Program-made: the position numbers and the translations under genes | Notes under the pieces: model-generated | What the model was told of the DNA's origin: nothing | Databases searched by the model: none | What the model saw: only the letters and a program-made list of their open reading frames with translations | Shown here: piece after piece, positions 22,053-33,739 of the stretch | Layout: every line of letters starts with the position of its first letter | How positions within the stretch are numbered: the stretch's first letter is position 1 | NCBI RefSeq assembly: GCF_050947875.1 | Contig: NC_134570.1 | Coordinates: 207,853,750-207,917,749 of the forward strand | Length of the DNA: 64,000 nt | Source: Dermacentor variabilis | Taxonomy: Eukaryota; Arthropoda; Arachnida; Ixodida; Ixodidae | Reading direction: 5' to 3'

Positions 22053-22259
22053 AGAAAAACAGAGAATTTCGCCAGTGCGTATATAACCGCTGGCATGCTA
22101 CTCTGTATAGGGATGGGGAATGGGATTAAAAGATTCCAGAAAAGAGTGGGAGAAAAAAAGGATAAAAATAAATATGAAATGTTCGAGTGGACCTGATACT
22201 AATATTTACCGTTGACATGGAGGGTAAATTTAGGCTTTTGTATAGGAAGGATCCAATTT

Positions 22260-25200
22260 TTAAAGCTTTCCTATTTGACCAATTTCTGTCAGGTATTTGA
22301 ACAATAAATCCGAAACCTGTCGCTGTTTTGAAGGGCCAGGCATTGGACCTAAGATGATCGGTAAAGTTAACGGTTCATGGGAAATCATGTTCATTTGGTG
22401 TTCAAAAAATTGTCTCTCGTCGCGGTACGCGGTGCATTCTAGTAATATGTGCTCAATTGTCTCTAGGTTAAGACAGTTATCACAGTATGGGTTAGTGGTA
22501 AGTCCTATGCGGTACAGATAATTGTTCGTGTATGCCACGTTCAGTGGAAGACGATGGTACAATGTCTCTAAGTGTCGAGGAAGTGGTCGTGGAATTTTCG
22601 GTCTCATTTCTGGGTCAATGTAACGTAGGAAGTTATCTTGGTGAAGCGGCAGATTCAAGATGCGGTCTTTTTCTTGATAGGCATATTTTTTTGCCATGTT
22701 TGAAGCGTCGGCTTTTGTAAAATATGTTCTTTTGAACTTGCGGTATTGGAGTCCATTTCTGGCAGCTTCGTCCGCTCTTTCGCTTCCCGAAATGCCGGCA
22801 TGGCCAGGTATCCACTGGAACTTTATGCAATGCCCAGCAATATTAGCCCTGTGGTGAAGATAAGCAATGTCAAATGCTGCTGGTTGATTATTGCAGCGCT
22901 TGTGCCTGTTCCACATACTTTGTAGGGCTGCTTTTGAGTCTGTGAAAATTACCCATGTCTTTGGCGGCTGCTGTCGAAGTACATACACAAGGGCCTCCTT
23001 AATGCCATATAGCTCCGCTGAAGTAGATGATGTCGCTCGCTCAAGACGAAACGAGAATCGTTGCCCTGTAGATGGAACAAAAAGTCCGCATGATAAACGA
23101 TGTGGAGTTGTAGAGCCATCTGTGAAAATGTGCGTTGCGGCTGCGTATTCTTTGTGCATATATTCTATAGCTATCTGATAAGTCGCTGCTCGAGGCATTT
23201 TCTTTTTCGCACTGATTCCAGGTATATATGGCACGATTTCCAGTGGGGACAGTGTCCATGGAGAAATGTTTCGCGGCATAATTTGTGACTCCTGAGCAGG
23301 AATCGAAATAGAAATGCTTCCGACGGCTTGCCCAAAGCTAGATGTAGTACGGGTTCTGGAAATATCCTTTAAAAAGTGAGTCTTCGTATGAATGACGTGG
23401 CGGAGGCTTATCCGAAGTGTCTCCTGTGAAGATAGCACTTCCAGAGGCAGGCATCCAGCTTCTGCTACAGTCCCTGAGCGGGACGACCCTTTCGGAAGGC
23501 CAAGACAAACGCGAAGGCAGTTGTTTCGTGCTGCCTCGAGTTTTCTCTTGTTTGCGGGAGATATTTTGTGCAGGATCGGGAGGTAATATCGTAGTGTTCC
23601 GTCGACGTAGGCCTTATGGAGGAGCTCCATTGATCGACAGTTGCTGCCCCACTGTGATCCGGCTAAAGATCAGAATACGTGCGACGCCGAGGAAATCTTC
23701 TCACTCAGTTTTTTTTCATTTGGGGCGACCACGTGAGGTTCCTATCGATCGTCACTCCAAGAAACATTTGCGTCTTGACACATGGAAGGGCACGACCACC
23801 CAACACTAGTGGGTATTTTTCCATATACCTCCGCGTGAAAGCCATGGTAACGCTTTTGTCGGAGGACAATTTCAGACCCCTTGGATTTAGGTAGGCCGAT
23901 ATATTTGCTAGCGCTCTCTGTAGGCGTTGTTGGGTGGTACTGCGGGAACGCGCCGCACTCCAAATGCAGATGTCGTCCGCATACAGTGTGATTTTGACGC
24001 CAGGGGGCAGGTTTCTTTTCAGATGGATGAGGACTAAATTAAGTAATACCGGGCTTAACACAGCTCCTTCTGGCACTCCCTTCTCGACGACATAAAGCGC
24101 CGTGGGGCCATCCGGGGTACACATGAAAAGTTGGCGTCCTTGAAGATAGTCTTCAATCCATGCATAGAGCCGTCCTCCAAGACCAAGGGTTTCCAAAGCG
24201 TCAAGTATTGCTTTATGATAGACGGAATCATATGCTGCCTTAATGTCTAAAAATAATGCAGTAGGTATGTTTCCAGAGACCAATTCCTCTTCAGTTGATG
24301 AGACCAAGGCAATGACATTATCAATTGCGGATCTATTTTGCCGGAAGCCATTCATTTCCTCCGGGTAAACTTTGCAGTTTCCAGGAACCAATTTATTCGT
24401 TTGTAGATCCTTTTTTCGAATAGCTTCCCCACGCAGCCAAGCAGAGATATGGGTCTGAAGGAGGCGTAATTTGTTGGCTGCTTCGCTGGTTTCAATATAG
24501 GAATGACTTTCGCAAGCTTTCATTCCGTAGGAACCTCCCCAGTTATCCATGAGGCGTTGTACTACTCCAGAAGGCGTAGGCGAGATGTGTGGCATAGATT
24601 TGCGAGCGCTTCATAACTCACGCCGTCATGGCCAGGTGATGATCGCTTGTTTACGTCGCCGATTGCTGCGGTGAGCTCTTCGATGGTGAACGGTAATTCT
24701 AAGTCAGGAAGGGTAGCTCGAGGTGGATTAGGCTGACGACTTACAATTTGCCGCAAAGGTTGTGCCCCGTTGGAAAGGAGCTTGCAGTACTGCTCTGCCA
24801 CCTCTTTCAGGGATGCGCGCTCATGTAATGAGAGGGCGATAAAACGATAAAGCTGTTGCGGCTCTCTGCGAATGCCTCTGACGACTCGCCAGATTTTGCT
24901 CAGCGGTTGTCGTATGTCCAGTGTCCCACAAAAGTCCTTCCACCTTTTTCGGTCCAGTTTGGTGGGGTAACGGCGTATATGTCTTTGTGCCCGTCGACAA
25001 GTTCTGAGGTCTTCGATATTCTTAGTACGTAGAGTCTTCCTTTCGGCACGCCTTCGAATGCCACATAACCTTTCAAATTCCTCGTCGTTTGTTGGTACAT
25101 TACAATACTTAGTGGCAGAGCGGGTACTTTGTTTGAGGCAATGAGTTATTGTCGGTATTATTTCTGTATTCGTAGTCGAGGCTGTGATTCCTTTGTCTAC

Positions 25201-25959
25201 GGCTGCTGTGTAAGCTTCCCAGTCTACCGACTTCAGTTTCACTTTTCTGGGCGACGTCCGAAAATGATGGGCAGAGATTAGGATCGGGTAGTGATCACTA
25301 CCTCGAGTCTCGAAATCTGTACACCATCCGAACATAGGGGCCACTTGACTTGATACTAATGTGACGTCAATGCAGCTAACAGTCGTCGGATTTTTCAGGT
25401 ATGTTATGCTTCCATCGTTCAAGGGCTCTATATTGTATTTTGCAAAAAGCTTCGCCAGCTTGGCACCCCGAGCACATGTATGTGAACTGCCCCAGATCTC
25501 GTTATGTGCGTTGAAATCGCCACAAATAATATGTGGAGACTGAGTGTTTGTCAACAAGTTTTCCAATCTTGTCACGTCGAAAGGTGATCCTGGATCCAAG
25601 TAGACGCCGATCAGGGTAAACACTTTGGATGCAATCACTGTGGTTGCGCAAATATATTCGCTCTTGTCATGTGGTGCTACGTCAATCGCAGAGGCAGGTA
25701 TGTCGTTGCGAAATCCAACGAGCAGCCGGCTAATTCCATTTTGTCGCCTTGAATGATGAAAATAATACCTCTTTATACTAAAGTGCTCGTCGACGCGAGA
25801 CTCGGAAATGACTAAAAAAGGGAATCGGTACACTCGCGTAAGATGCTTAAAGTCTGCTAACTTCGAGCGCAAGCCGCGAGCGTTCCACTGGAATATACTA
25901 CATGCGCGGAAGTGTTTGTTGGTGGACACCGCTTGTGAGACGATTGTTGGCGAAGCCAT
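22260..25959 (-). pseudogene. I-clade LINE ORF2: EN, RT, RNase H, C-terminal knuckle
   Basis: Starts at ATG 25959, 5 nt after the ORF1 stop. Endonuclease (residues 20-235): FQWNARGLRSK, ISESRV, GDFNAHNEIWGS, GSDHYPILIS. RT (from about residue 430): SSPGHDGVSYEAL, FRPISLLGCVGK, ALFLDIKAAYDSVYHKAILD, GAVLSPVLLNLVL, catalytic LYADDICIWS and FLGVTIDRNLTWSP. RNase H: IFTDGSTTPH, AELYGIKEAL, FTDSKAALQS, WIPGHAGISGSERADEAA, with all four acidic positions present. The C-terminal cluster is CDNCLNLETIEHILLEC. Lesions are TAG at 24562-24564, TGA at 24520-24522 in place of Trp, a frameshift near 24365, a shift in the A-run at about 23710 and TGA at 23670-23672. The 22260-23630 block is intact. Confidence 0.88.
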
Positions 25960-25964
25960 CGTTG

Positions 25965-27293
25965 CTACTGCGAAGAATCACGGCTTTGCGCCGTGAAAGA
26001 AGACGACACTAGCGGTTTCAAAGCCAGGACGACCTCTACTTCAGGGATGCTCTTAAACGATGGGCTGACGCGGTGAATAGCCTTGATTGCGGCGAACATC
26101 ATGGGAATCAGCATACTTGATATCTCATTTGCAGTGCTACCATGTAACAACTTTTCTTGGTTCTTCCTGTTCTTCTGCTGCGACCTTGAGGACACTTGTT
26201 GCTGTCGTGCGCTTGAGGCTATATCACTTGAGGGCTTTGATGGATTCGTTGCAGTTGAAGGCCTTTGCTGGTTTTCTTTCGCGACTGAGGCGTAGGACTT
26301 TTTCAAAGCCGTGTCGCTGCGCTGCACCGTGTCGTGTTGCTTTTGGTTTGTAGATGTATACATCACATCCGGATTCGGTGGTGGTTCTCGTCGTTTCCGC
26401 ACTTTTCCTTGGATTTGATCCATCATCCGTGCAAGAGTGGCTGATTTCTTTTTAGGACACCCTCCGCATGACGCAGCATGCTCAGCTCCACAGTTTGCAC
26501 ACCGAGGCTGGGAACGTGACGTACACTCCTTATGCGTATGTGGGCCAGCGCATATCTTGCAGCGGATGGGGCTTTTACAATATTTCGCTATATGTCCATG
26601 TCTTTGACTTCTGAAACATTGAGTAGCAGACCCCATGTATTCCGTCACGGGATAACTGCAGAATCCAAGCGACACTCGGTTTGGTAAAGGGGCGTCCTTA
26701 GAGAATTCCAGTATCACCGAGCGTCTTCCGATTTCCGTTACTACGCCATCTTCGTTAGGGACGTACAAAACTTGCCTTTTAGCTGATATGACTCCTTGTT
26801 CGCTCAAATACTCCTTGAGGTCGTCATCTGAGTGCTCAACGGGAATGTCCTGTATCCTTCCGTACGTGGCAGAGTAGGAGTATGGAACTCGAGCTTCTAC
26901 AGGAATACCCGATAGATCTGTCACTGTGAGGAGACGATTGGCTGCGGGAAGTGTAGACACTGTCACCATGAGGCTGCCATCCTTGTTGAGACGGTGGCTG
27001 AGTATCTTTTCTTGGGCTGTTGTCACGACCGCAGAAACCAGAAGATTTGGGTTTACTTTCCATAAGCTGCTGTCAGGCTGAGTTGGCTTGAATATTACAG
27101 GAACACCTGCGGCTCTTTTCTTTTTGTAAGAGACAACAGTGAAGGCTGTCTGGTCCATCTCTTCGTTGTCTCCTGCAGATTGCCTTGTGCCGTTGTCATC
27201 TTCGCGTAGCCTTTTCCTTGCTTGCTCATGTTCTCTGAGGTCTACAGAAGCAACGTGCTGACCTGATTGCTGATTGCTTGCGACGGATGCCAT
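25965..27293 (-). CDS. I-clade LINE ORF1, gag-like zinc-knuckle protein (open)
   Basis: Binds element RNA to form the retrotransposition particle. I place the start at the ATG at 27291-27293 (MASVASNQQSG). The open frame continues upstream to 27599, but that part lies in the neighbouring LINE read backwards. The protein is about 442 residues: a charged N-terminus, an RRM-like middle (SATYGRIQDIPVEHSDDDLK, RRSVILEFSKDAPLPNRVSL), then three knuckles: CFRSQRHGHIAKYC, CKICAGPHTHKEC and CANCGAEHAASCGGC. A polar, Ser/Gln-rich C-terminus follows. In the first knuckle the second Cys is Ser (CFRS), a damaging change for zinc binding. It ends at TAG 25965-25967. Confidence 0.8.
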   Translation of the reverse strand: MASVASNQQSGQHVASVDLREHEQARKRLREDDNGTRQSAGDNEEMDQTAFTVVSYKKKRAAGVPVIFKPTQPDSSLWKVNPNLLVSAVVTTAQEKILSHRLNKDGSLMVTVSTLPAANRLLTVTDLSGIPVEARVPYSYSATYGRIQDIPVEHSDDDLKEYLSEQGVISAKRQVLYVPNEDGVVTEIGRRSVILEFSKDAPLPNRVSLGFCSYPVTEYMGSATQCFRSQRHGHIAKYCKSPIRCKICAGPHTHKECTSRSQPRCANCGAEHAASCGGCPKKKSATLARMMDQIQGKVRKRREPPPNPDVMYTSTNQKQHDTVQRSDTALKKSYASVAKENQQRPSTATNPSKPSSDIASSARQQQVSSRSQQKNRKNQEKLLHGSTANEISSMLIPMMFAAIKAIHRVSPSFKSIPEVEVVLALKPLVSSSFTAQSRDSSQ

Positions 27294-27625
27294 CAGAGCA
27301 TCACGAAGGGCGGCTGACGGTGGAGGCTCGCCGCGCTGCTTCGGTCCGGTGCGCTTTGGGAGCCGCTTGCTGTGCTTCTCTCGCAGGACGGTGACCCCCA
27401 GACCGGCATTCGGTGAAAGAGAGGCAGAAAGAGTAAAAATGAGCTCTAAACTTGCTAAAAAAGACTTAGAATTACAGACGGGCGTTCGGAAGCGATGTAC
27501 GAATGTTCGGAAGCGATGTACGGCAGGCGTTGGCAGGGTTTCTCTGCCAGGAACTTCTGTCACGTCCCGCTGTTGGGCTCCATGGTGGGTGGTTGGCATC
27601 GCGGCCGAAAACTTAACTATACTTA

Positions 27626-28918
27626 TGGAAAATGCTTTTCCTAAACTACCTTATCGCCCTCGGAAACGAGGGTGCACCGAAGATATTTTTTCAGTTTTTC
27701 GGACGACAAATCCACAACTTTCCTCGATTCCACGTAATTCACTCAGAAAAACCAGACAAACTAGTGCGATCCATTTCACCGTTCCTTGTTTCCAAGTCTT
27801 TGACTGAAGTTTTTGGTACAGGATATGAGGTGTCGAGAATGTCAAGCGGTGATCTCCTTTTGGAGTTCCAAGATCAGAAGCAATATGAGAAACTGCCGAA
27901 ACTGGTGTCATTTGGGGAGACCCAAGTAACATTAACCCTGCACCGTACTATGAACACCACTCGCAGCGTTGTCTCGGACGATGACTTGCTAGAGCTCAGT
28001 GAAGCTGAACTCTTGGACGGCTTCAGTGAACAGAATGTCATAAATGTTAAATGAATTAAGAAAAGGCGAGATGGTAAAGAGATCAAGACAAAGTACCTGA
28101 TACTCACTTTCGGCTCAAGTGTCCTTCCCGAGTCCATCGAGGCCAGTTAAACCAAACTTCGTGTTAGGCCATACGTGCCCAATCTTCTTAGATGATTTAA
28201 GTGCCAAAGGTTCGGCCACAGTTCACAGAACTGCCGAGGCCGGCTGACATGTGCCAAGTGCAGTAACAATGAAAATTCCTCTGAAACGCGCCAGAAACCT
28301 CCACATTGTTTAAACGGGGATGGCGGGCATGCCGCATACTCGCGGTCCTGCCCGTCTTGGAAGAGAGAGAAATTGTGACAATCAAAGTCAAAGAAAACAT
28401 ATCTTTCAAGGAGGCACGTAGGCGGGTGTCATACCTGTCTAAGAGCAGCTTTGCCGATGTGGCGCGTCAGGGGGCAGCGTCACAACGGCCTCCGGCGGCT
28501 GTCCGACCCACAAGCAGTGAGTCGGCAGTTACGCTATCTGCCTCCGCGGTGGTTGCAGCAAGCGCTGCTCCGTCAAAACAGCAGAAGGGATCATCGACCC
28601 TGAAGGTTGGCGCAGCCAAGGCTGCCCCAACCTTCCCGGGCCCTTCCAGCGCTGGCAAACAGCCGGCGCAGCCAAATCCCTCAGGGAGCCCCATCTTACT
28701 CCGGGCTGGTGGGCGCAGGGGCCTTGCCTTCCGAGGCGGGACTCTCTCAGGAAACTTCTAGCTCGCAAGAGCGCGTGTCCGGCGCCTCACAAGAGGCAAT
28801 GAACACTACACCTATCCTCACGGAGCACCAAGCTGCTAAGGGGCGGCGAGGCTCCCTCGATCGCTCCAAAAAGGGCAAAATCCCCGTTACAGGGCCTGGA
28901 AAGAGGTCTGTAGTCTAA
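27626..28918 (+). pseudogene. LINE ORF1 (nucleic-acid-binding protein of mobile element type)
   Basis: The ATG at about 27626 opens MENAFPKLPYRPRKRG. A frameshift near 27675 moves to the frame read to 28054. The RRM-like region reads RFHVIHSEKPDKLVRSISPF, EVSRMSSGDLLLEFQDQKQY and VVSDDDLLELSEAELLDGFS. After TGA at about 28052 the same frame gives KTKYLILTFGSSVLPESIEA, then knuckles FKCQRFGHSSQNCRG and CAKC, and a third degraded CxxC..H..C unit. A basic segment (EIVTIKVKENISFKEARRRV) precedes an Ala/Pro/Ser-rich tail. Extra stops lie near 28148 and 28198. This is the tick family often annotated as 'nucleic-acid-binding protein from mobile element jockey'. Confidence 0.8.
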
Positions 28919-28964
28919 GGCATCACTTCCATTTCTGCACACACAGCACCAATTTACTTTTAAT

Positions 28965-31900
28965 ATGGATACGCAAATCATTCAATGGAATGTCAGAGGT
29001 TTTCTTAGGAACCTTGATGATGTGCAAGAGCTTATCCACAAAAACAATCCAAAAGTGATGTGTCTACAGGAAACACACCTAAAATCACAACAGACAAACT
29101 TTCTCCGACCGCATTTCACGTTTCGCAAATATGGCGATGATGCTGTTGTATCATCGGGCGGTGTTGCCATTTTTATCCATAAAAGCATGTCGTGTCAGCG
29201 TTTACAGCTACAAACGCCGCTTGAAGCAGTTGCGGTTCGAGTTGTTCTCCTAAATAAACTGGTCGCCATTTGCTCGCTTTACGTACCCCCATGCTAAAAA
29301 TTGAGGAAACATGAATTTCAGTCCCTTATAGATTAATTGCCCGAACCTTATGTTATTCTTGGCGATTTCAGTGCGCACAGCTGCCTGTGGGGCGACTCTC
29401 GTATAGATGCGCGTGGCCGTCTTGTTGAACAGCTCCTTTTTTGTTCTGGTGCGTGCCTGCTGAATAAGAAGGAAACCACATATTACTCTCTTGCACACCA
29501 GAACCTTTTCTTCAATAAATCTTAGTATAGTTTTCCCGTCTATAGTGCCCGAACTCGAATGGGAAATTACAAACAATCCTTACTGGAGCGACCACTTCCC
29601 CATAATGCTAAGAACATCTAAAGAAAATGAATATCCTCCACAAGCTCCTAGGTGGAAGATAGATACACCCGACTGGGAGAAATTTCGAACTTTCACTAGC
29701 ATCTCATGGGCTGATATGTCTTCTTTAGAAATTGATGCTGCTGTAGAGCATTTTACACCATTCATAATAGACGCCGCATCAAAATGCACATCCGAAGTAA
29801 GTGGCTTGGCATGCAAACGACGTGTACCGTGGTGGAACAACGAATGTAGGATCGCCAGTGAGAAACAGAACAAGGCGTGGGGGTTGCTACGCGCTTCTCC
29901 CACTGCAGAGAATTTTATCAACTTTAAAGAAGTAATGTCCGAAGGCAGGCGAACCCGCCGACAGGCCAGAAGTTTTTATCGAGTATCAACTCGTTTACAG
30001 AAGAGGCCAAAGTCTGGAACAGGGTTAATAGGATAAGAGGGCGGCAAACATATTCACTTCCTTTGGTAAAGACACAGGGCGATACACTGCAAGATCAGGC
30101 AGACTCACTTGGGGAGAACTTTGAGAGCGTGTCAAGTTCAAACCATTACTCTCAGTCCTTTCTAATATATAAACAAATAGATGAGTGTAAGCCAATCATA
30201 AGAAAATGTCGACAGAATGAACCGTCCAACTGTCCTTTTAGTATTGCCGAGTTGAGAGCTGCCTTGAGCGCATGCAAGAGCTCTGCGCCCGCATCTGACA
30301 GAGTCATGTATGAAGTGATCAAAAACTTACACAGTGACACCCAAGTTACAATACTCACAATTTTCAATATCATTTGGCATGCAGCATATCTTCAAACTGC
30401 ATGGAAAGAAGCCATTGTGGTCCCTGCTTTGAAACAGGGCAAAGATCCTTCCTCAGTGGCATGTTACCGCCCGATAGCCCTCACAAGTTGCCTTTGTAAG
30501 GTATTTGAAAAAATGATTAATCGGCGACTGATTTATTTCCTTGAAGAGAACAAAATGCTTGATCCCTATCAGTGTGGCTTCAGAGAAGGGCGCTCCACAA
30601 CTGATCATCTTTTACGTATTGAAGGAAATATCCGGGACGCATTCATACATAAACAGTTCTTATTGATATTTCTCGATATGGAAAAAGCGTATAACACAAC
30701 GTGGCGATACGGGATCTTGCGAGACTTATCGGAAATGGGCATTCGTGGAAATATGTTAAATATACTAGAAAGCTATTTGTCCAAATTACCTCCTGCGTTG
30801 AAATCGGCAATGTATTGTCGCTACCTTTTATATACGAAACTGGTGTATCTCAAGGAGGTGTGCTTAGCTGCACGCTCTTGATCGTGAAAATGAACAGCCT
30901 TCGTGCTTCATTGCCGTAGTCATTTTTTATTCGGTTTACGTAGACGACATACAGATAGGTTTCAAATCCTACAACCTTACAGTATGTGAGAGGCAAGTTC
31001 AGCAGGGCTTGAACAAAGTTTTCAAATGGGCAGACGAAAACGGATTTAAAGTGAACCCCAACAAGAGTTCTTGCGTACTTTTCACGAGAAACAAGGGGCT
31101 CAGTGCAGATCCCAGTATCGAAATGTATGGTCAGCGAATACCTGTGAACAAAGCACACAAGTTCTTAGGCAGCATACTTGATTCTAAAGTAACTTTTATT
31201 CGACACATAAAGTATCTCAAGCTCCAATGCTTAAAAACAATAAACTTACTGAAAGTTTTATCCCACATAACATGGGGCAGTAACAGGAAATATTTAATGA
31301 ATCTTTACAAGAGCCTCATTCGACCGCGGTGGGACTACATTGCTGTGATCTATCATTCTGCCACCCCGAGCGCGCTGAAGATGCTAGATCCGGTCCACCA
31401 TCTAGGAATCCGACTGGCCACTGGCGCTTTCAGGACAAGCCCTATTGAAAGTTTACATGTAGAATCAAATGAGTAGTCACTCCATATGCAGAGAACATAC
31501 ATCAGCCAAACATATTTTCTGAAAGTTCACTGTAATCCTCAACATCGGTGTTTTAATACCGTTAACAATATGACATATGCTACACTCTTTCGTTATCGTC
31601 CCTTTGTAAGACAGCCCTTTTCACTGCGTGTGAGGGAGCTTAGCGCTGAAATGGATGTCCCACTCCTCAAACATCGCCTAATGCCTCCAGCTAAGCTGCT
31701 GCCTCCTTGGGAGTGGCAGTTCATACAATGCGATTTAACTTTCATGCAAGTTGCAAAGCATGCTCCAGAGATTGACATCCAAATGCGTTTCCGGGAACTC
31801 CAATGTAAACACTCCTGCACAGAGTTGTACACAGGCGCATCGAAGTCACACGATGGGGTGTCCTATGCAGCCGTCGGTCCATCCTTCTCGGAATCCAATG

Positions 31901-32118
31901 CACTGCATCCTGAAACTAGTATCTTTAAGGCCGAGGCCTACGGACTGTTATCGGCTGTAAAGCATATGAAGAAATCAAAACTCCAGAAATCAGTTATATA
32001 TACGGACTCCCTTAGTGTTGTGAAGGCCTTGGTTTCATCCTGTAACCAGAAAAATCCGGTAATGAATGAACTCTATTCCGTCCTGTGTAAAGCATATATA
32101 TCTAATTTGTGATTACAT
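28965..32118 (+). pseudogene. LINE ORF2 part 1: endonuclease, RT, start of RNase H
   Basis: Starts at ATG 28965 (MDTQIIQWNVRGFLRNLDDV). Endonuclease: CLQETHLK, SSGGVAIFI, VILGDFSAHSCLWGDSRIDA (Asn of GDFN changed to Ser), YWSDHFPIML. RT: SSAPASDRVMYEVIKN, CYRPIALTSCLCKVFEKMIN, CGFREGRSTTDHLLRIEGNI, LIFLDMEKAYNTTWRYGILR, VSQGGVLSCTLLIVKMNSLR, catalytic YVDDIQIGFKS (intact), FKVNPNKSSCVLFTRNKGLS. RNase H: ELYTGASKSHDGVSYAAVGP (first Asp changed to Gly: TDGS to TGAS), FKAEAYGLLSAVKHMKKSKL, VIYTDSLSVVKALVS. Stops or shifts occur near 29295, 29330, 29515, 30033, 30780, 30917 and 31474. The domain is cut at 32.1 kb and resumes at 37446. Confidence 0.85.
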
Positions 32119-32134
32119 GCTAGTTTATATATAT

Positions 32135-32284
32135 TGTAACAGATACGAAAGGCACCGACAAGAAGAGAAGACAGAGAAGACGAAGAGAACGAGGAGTTTG
32201 AGAGGCCGGGCTGCGCTGTGATCGCGCTATGACCATCGTCCGTCTCCTGTAAATAAAATCATTTCTTCGCAACTCACCGTAACA
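32135..32284 (+). repeat. 5' LTR (150 bp)
   Basis: Starts TGTAACAGATACG and ends CACCGTAACA. It contains AATAAA at 32252-32257. The bases after it (gttgtggtggaaggtgctgg) should be the primer binding site, but I could not match them to a tRNA. Confidence 0.9.
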
Positions 32285-32396
32285 GTTGTGGTGGAAGGTG
32301 CTGGATAATCGACACCCGAAGACGGAGGCTGAATCACAAGTTCTTCGACGGAGCCGTCGCCTTGCTGGACTCCCACCGAATCCACCGGAGTTGAAT

Positions 32397-33548
32397 ATGT
32401 CCCACGATGCAGACGAACAACAGCCCATTCCAACTGCTGCGCCGACCAGTTCCGTTCTACAACTGAGAGATGCGTGTCCCTTCGCCGGAAGATCGGACGA
32501 AGACGTCGAGGAATGGCTCATCCATTATAAGCGGGTGAGTGCCGCTAACAAATGGAACAGCGCTTCTCAGCTTTCGAACGTCGTGTTCTTTCTAACGGAT
32601 ACTGCGTTGTTGCGGTTCGACAATCACGAGGAAACGTTCACAACATGGGGAAGGTTTGTTTCGGAAATCAAAGAACGATTCGGTGACTCCGCAACGAAAA
32701 AGAAAAGGGCAGAACAGACGCTACTGCAATGCGCGCAAGTGCCAGGCGAAACCTGCACGACCTACATGGAGGCAGTAATAAAACTGTGTAGGATGGTGGA
32801 CTTTGGAATGTCCGAGGAAGACAAAGTCGGGCACATCCTAAAAGGAATTGCCGAGGATGTTTATAACTTCCTCATCGCAAAAGACAACCTGGCTTCCGTC
32901 GCTGACATCATTCGGCACTGTCGTACTTTCGAACAACTGAAGACAAGGCGCATCACGCCGACGTTTGGCAGGCTAGCCAATGTGACGACAGTTGCAAGCG
33001 TAAACACCAACCAGCCCCTCGATCTGGCATCAACGATCCGACAAATAGTTCGGGAAGAGCTAAGCCTGCACGCGCAAGTGACACATCCAGGCACTCATAG
33101 CTTCCGCCTATTACCAGATTTCGATCCAAACGTGGCATTCTTCTCCCCGTATCCTGCGGCGAGAGGCACTGAGGATTACGAACTCGCGCCCCGACAGTAG
33201 CCATGTCTCTACGACAGAGGCCCTACCTATGTCGCTCGGCTACAACGAGAGCAGCCGCGTTTTCACCCCCGAAGCCCTGTGACTTCTGTCAGGCCGCGAC
33301 AAGAACAGCACCGACCCTACTACCACGACGCGACTTATGCACGATATAACGGATTTCAGCAAGCAGCAGAGACACGTTATCCTCATGACAACGCACTTTC
33401 TCGCCGACCGCAGCCGCCTACCATTCGTTTCGAGGAAGACGCTGTGAACCGCCACCCTCCCGTGTGCTACAACTGCGGTTCCATAGGCCATATAGCTCGG
33501 TATTGTCGCCAAGGCCGTCAATCACGTAGGACACCACCGATGTTCTAA
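32397..33548 (+). pseudogene. Gypsy Gag with one CCHC knuckle
   Basis: Starts at ATG 32397 (MSHDADEQQPIP). The capsid-like region reads CPFAGRSDEDVEEWLIHYKR, AEQTLLQCAQVPGETCTTYM and MVDFGMSEEDKVGHILKGIA. An in-frame TAG at 33198-33200 is the only break. The frame continues to a basic region and the knuckle CYNCGSIGHIARYC at about 33463-33504, ending at 33548. It is normal in length for a Gypsy Gag. Confidence 0.85.
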
Positions 33549-33739
33549 CCACCCAGAACCCGTACTTCATATGACTTGCGGACGACCGATTTGCTCCCAA
33601 TGGACCACTTCTCACACGAGACCAGGCGCAGTGATTCGCCAGCTTTTGAGCGGAGTTTGACGCCACAAAATAACCGTCCCCGTCACTCTCCATCCCCTCG
33701 GCGCCGTTCTTCCTCACGGCCGCCGGGAAACTAGCATCC

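Larger units (their letters stand above)
22023..27430 (-). mobile_element. I-clade LINE, nearly complete, minus strand
   Basis: Full architecture on the minus strand: 5' UTR (about 27294-27430), ORF1 with three zinc knuckles, a 5-nt gap, ORF2 with EN-RT-RNase H-CCHC, a 3' UTR, AATAAA (complement 22047-22052) and a (TC)n tail (complement 22023-22041). ORF1 is open. ORF2 carries two RT nonsense codons, one further stop and two frameshifts. The 5' end lies head to head with the next LINE. Confidence 0.88.

Noticed and set aside
27294..27599. N-terminal 102 codons of the minus-strand 544-codon frame
   Set aside because: They read through the reverse strand of the neighbouring LINE 5' UTR. The methionine at 27291-27293 fits the ORF1 start better.
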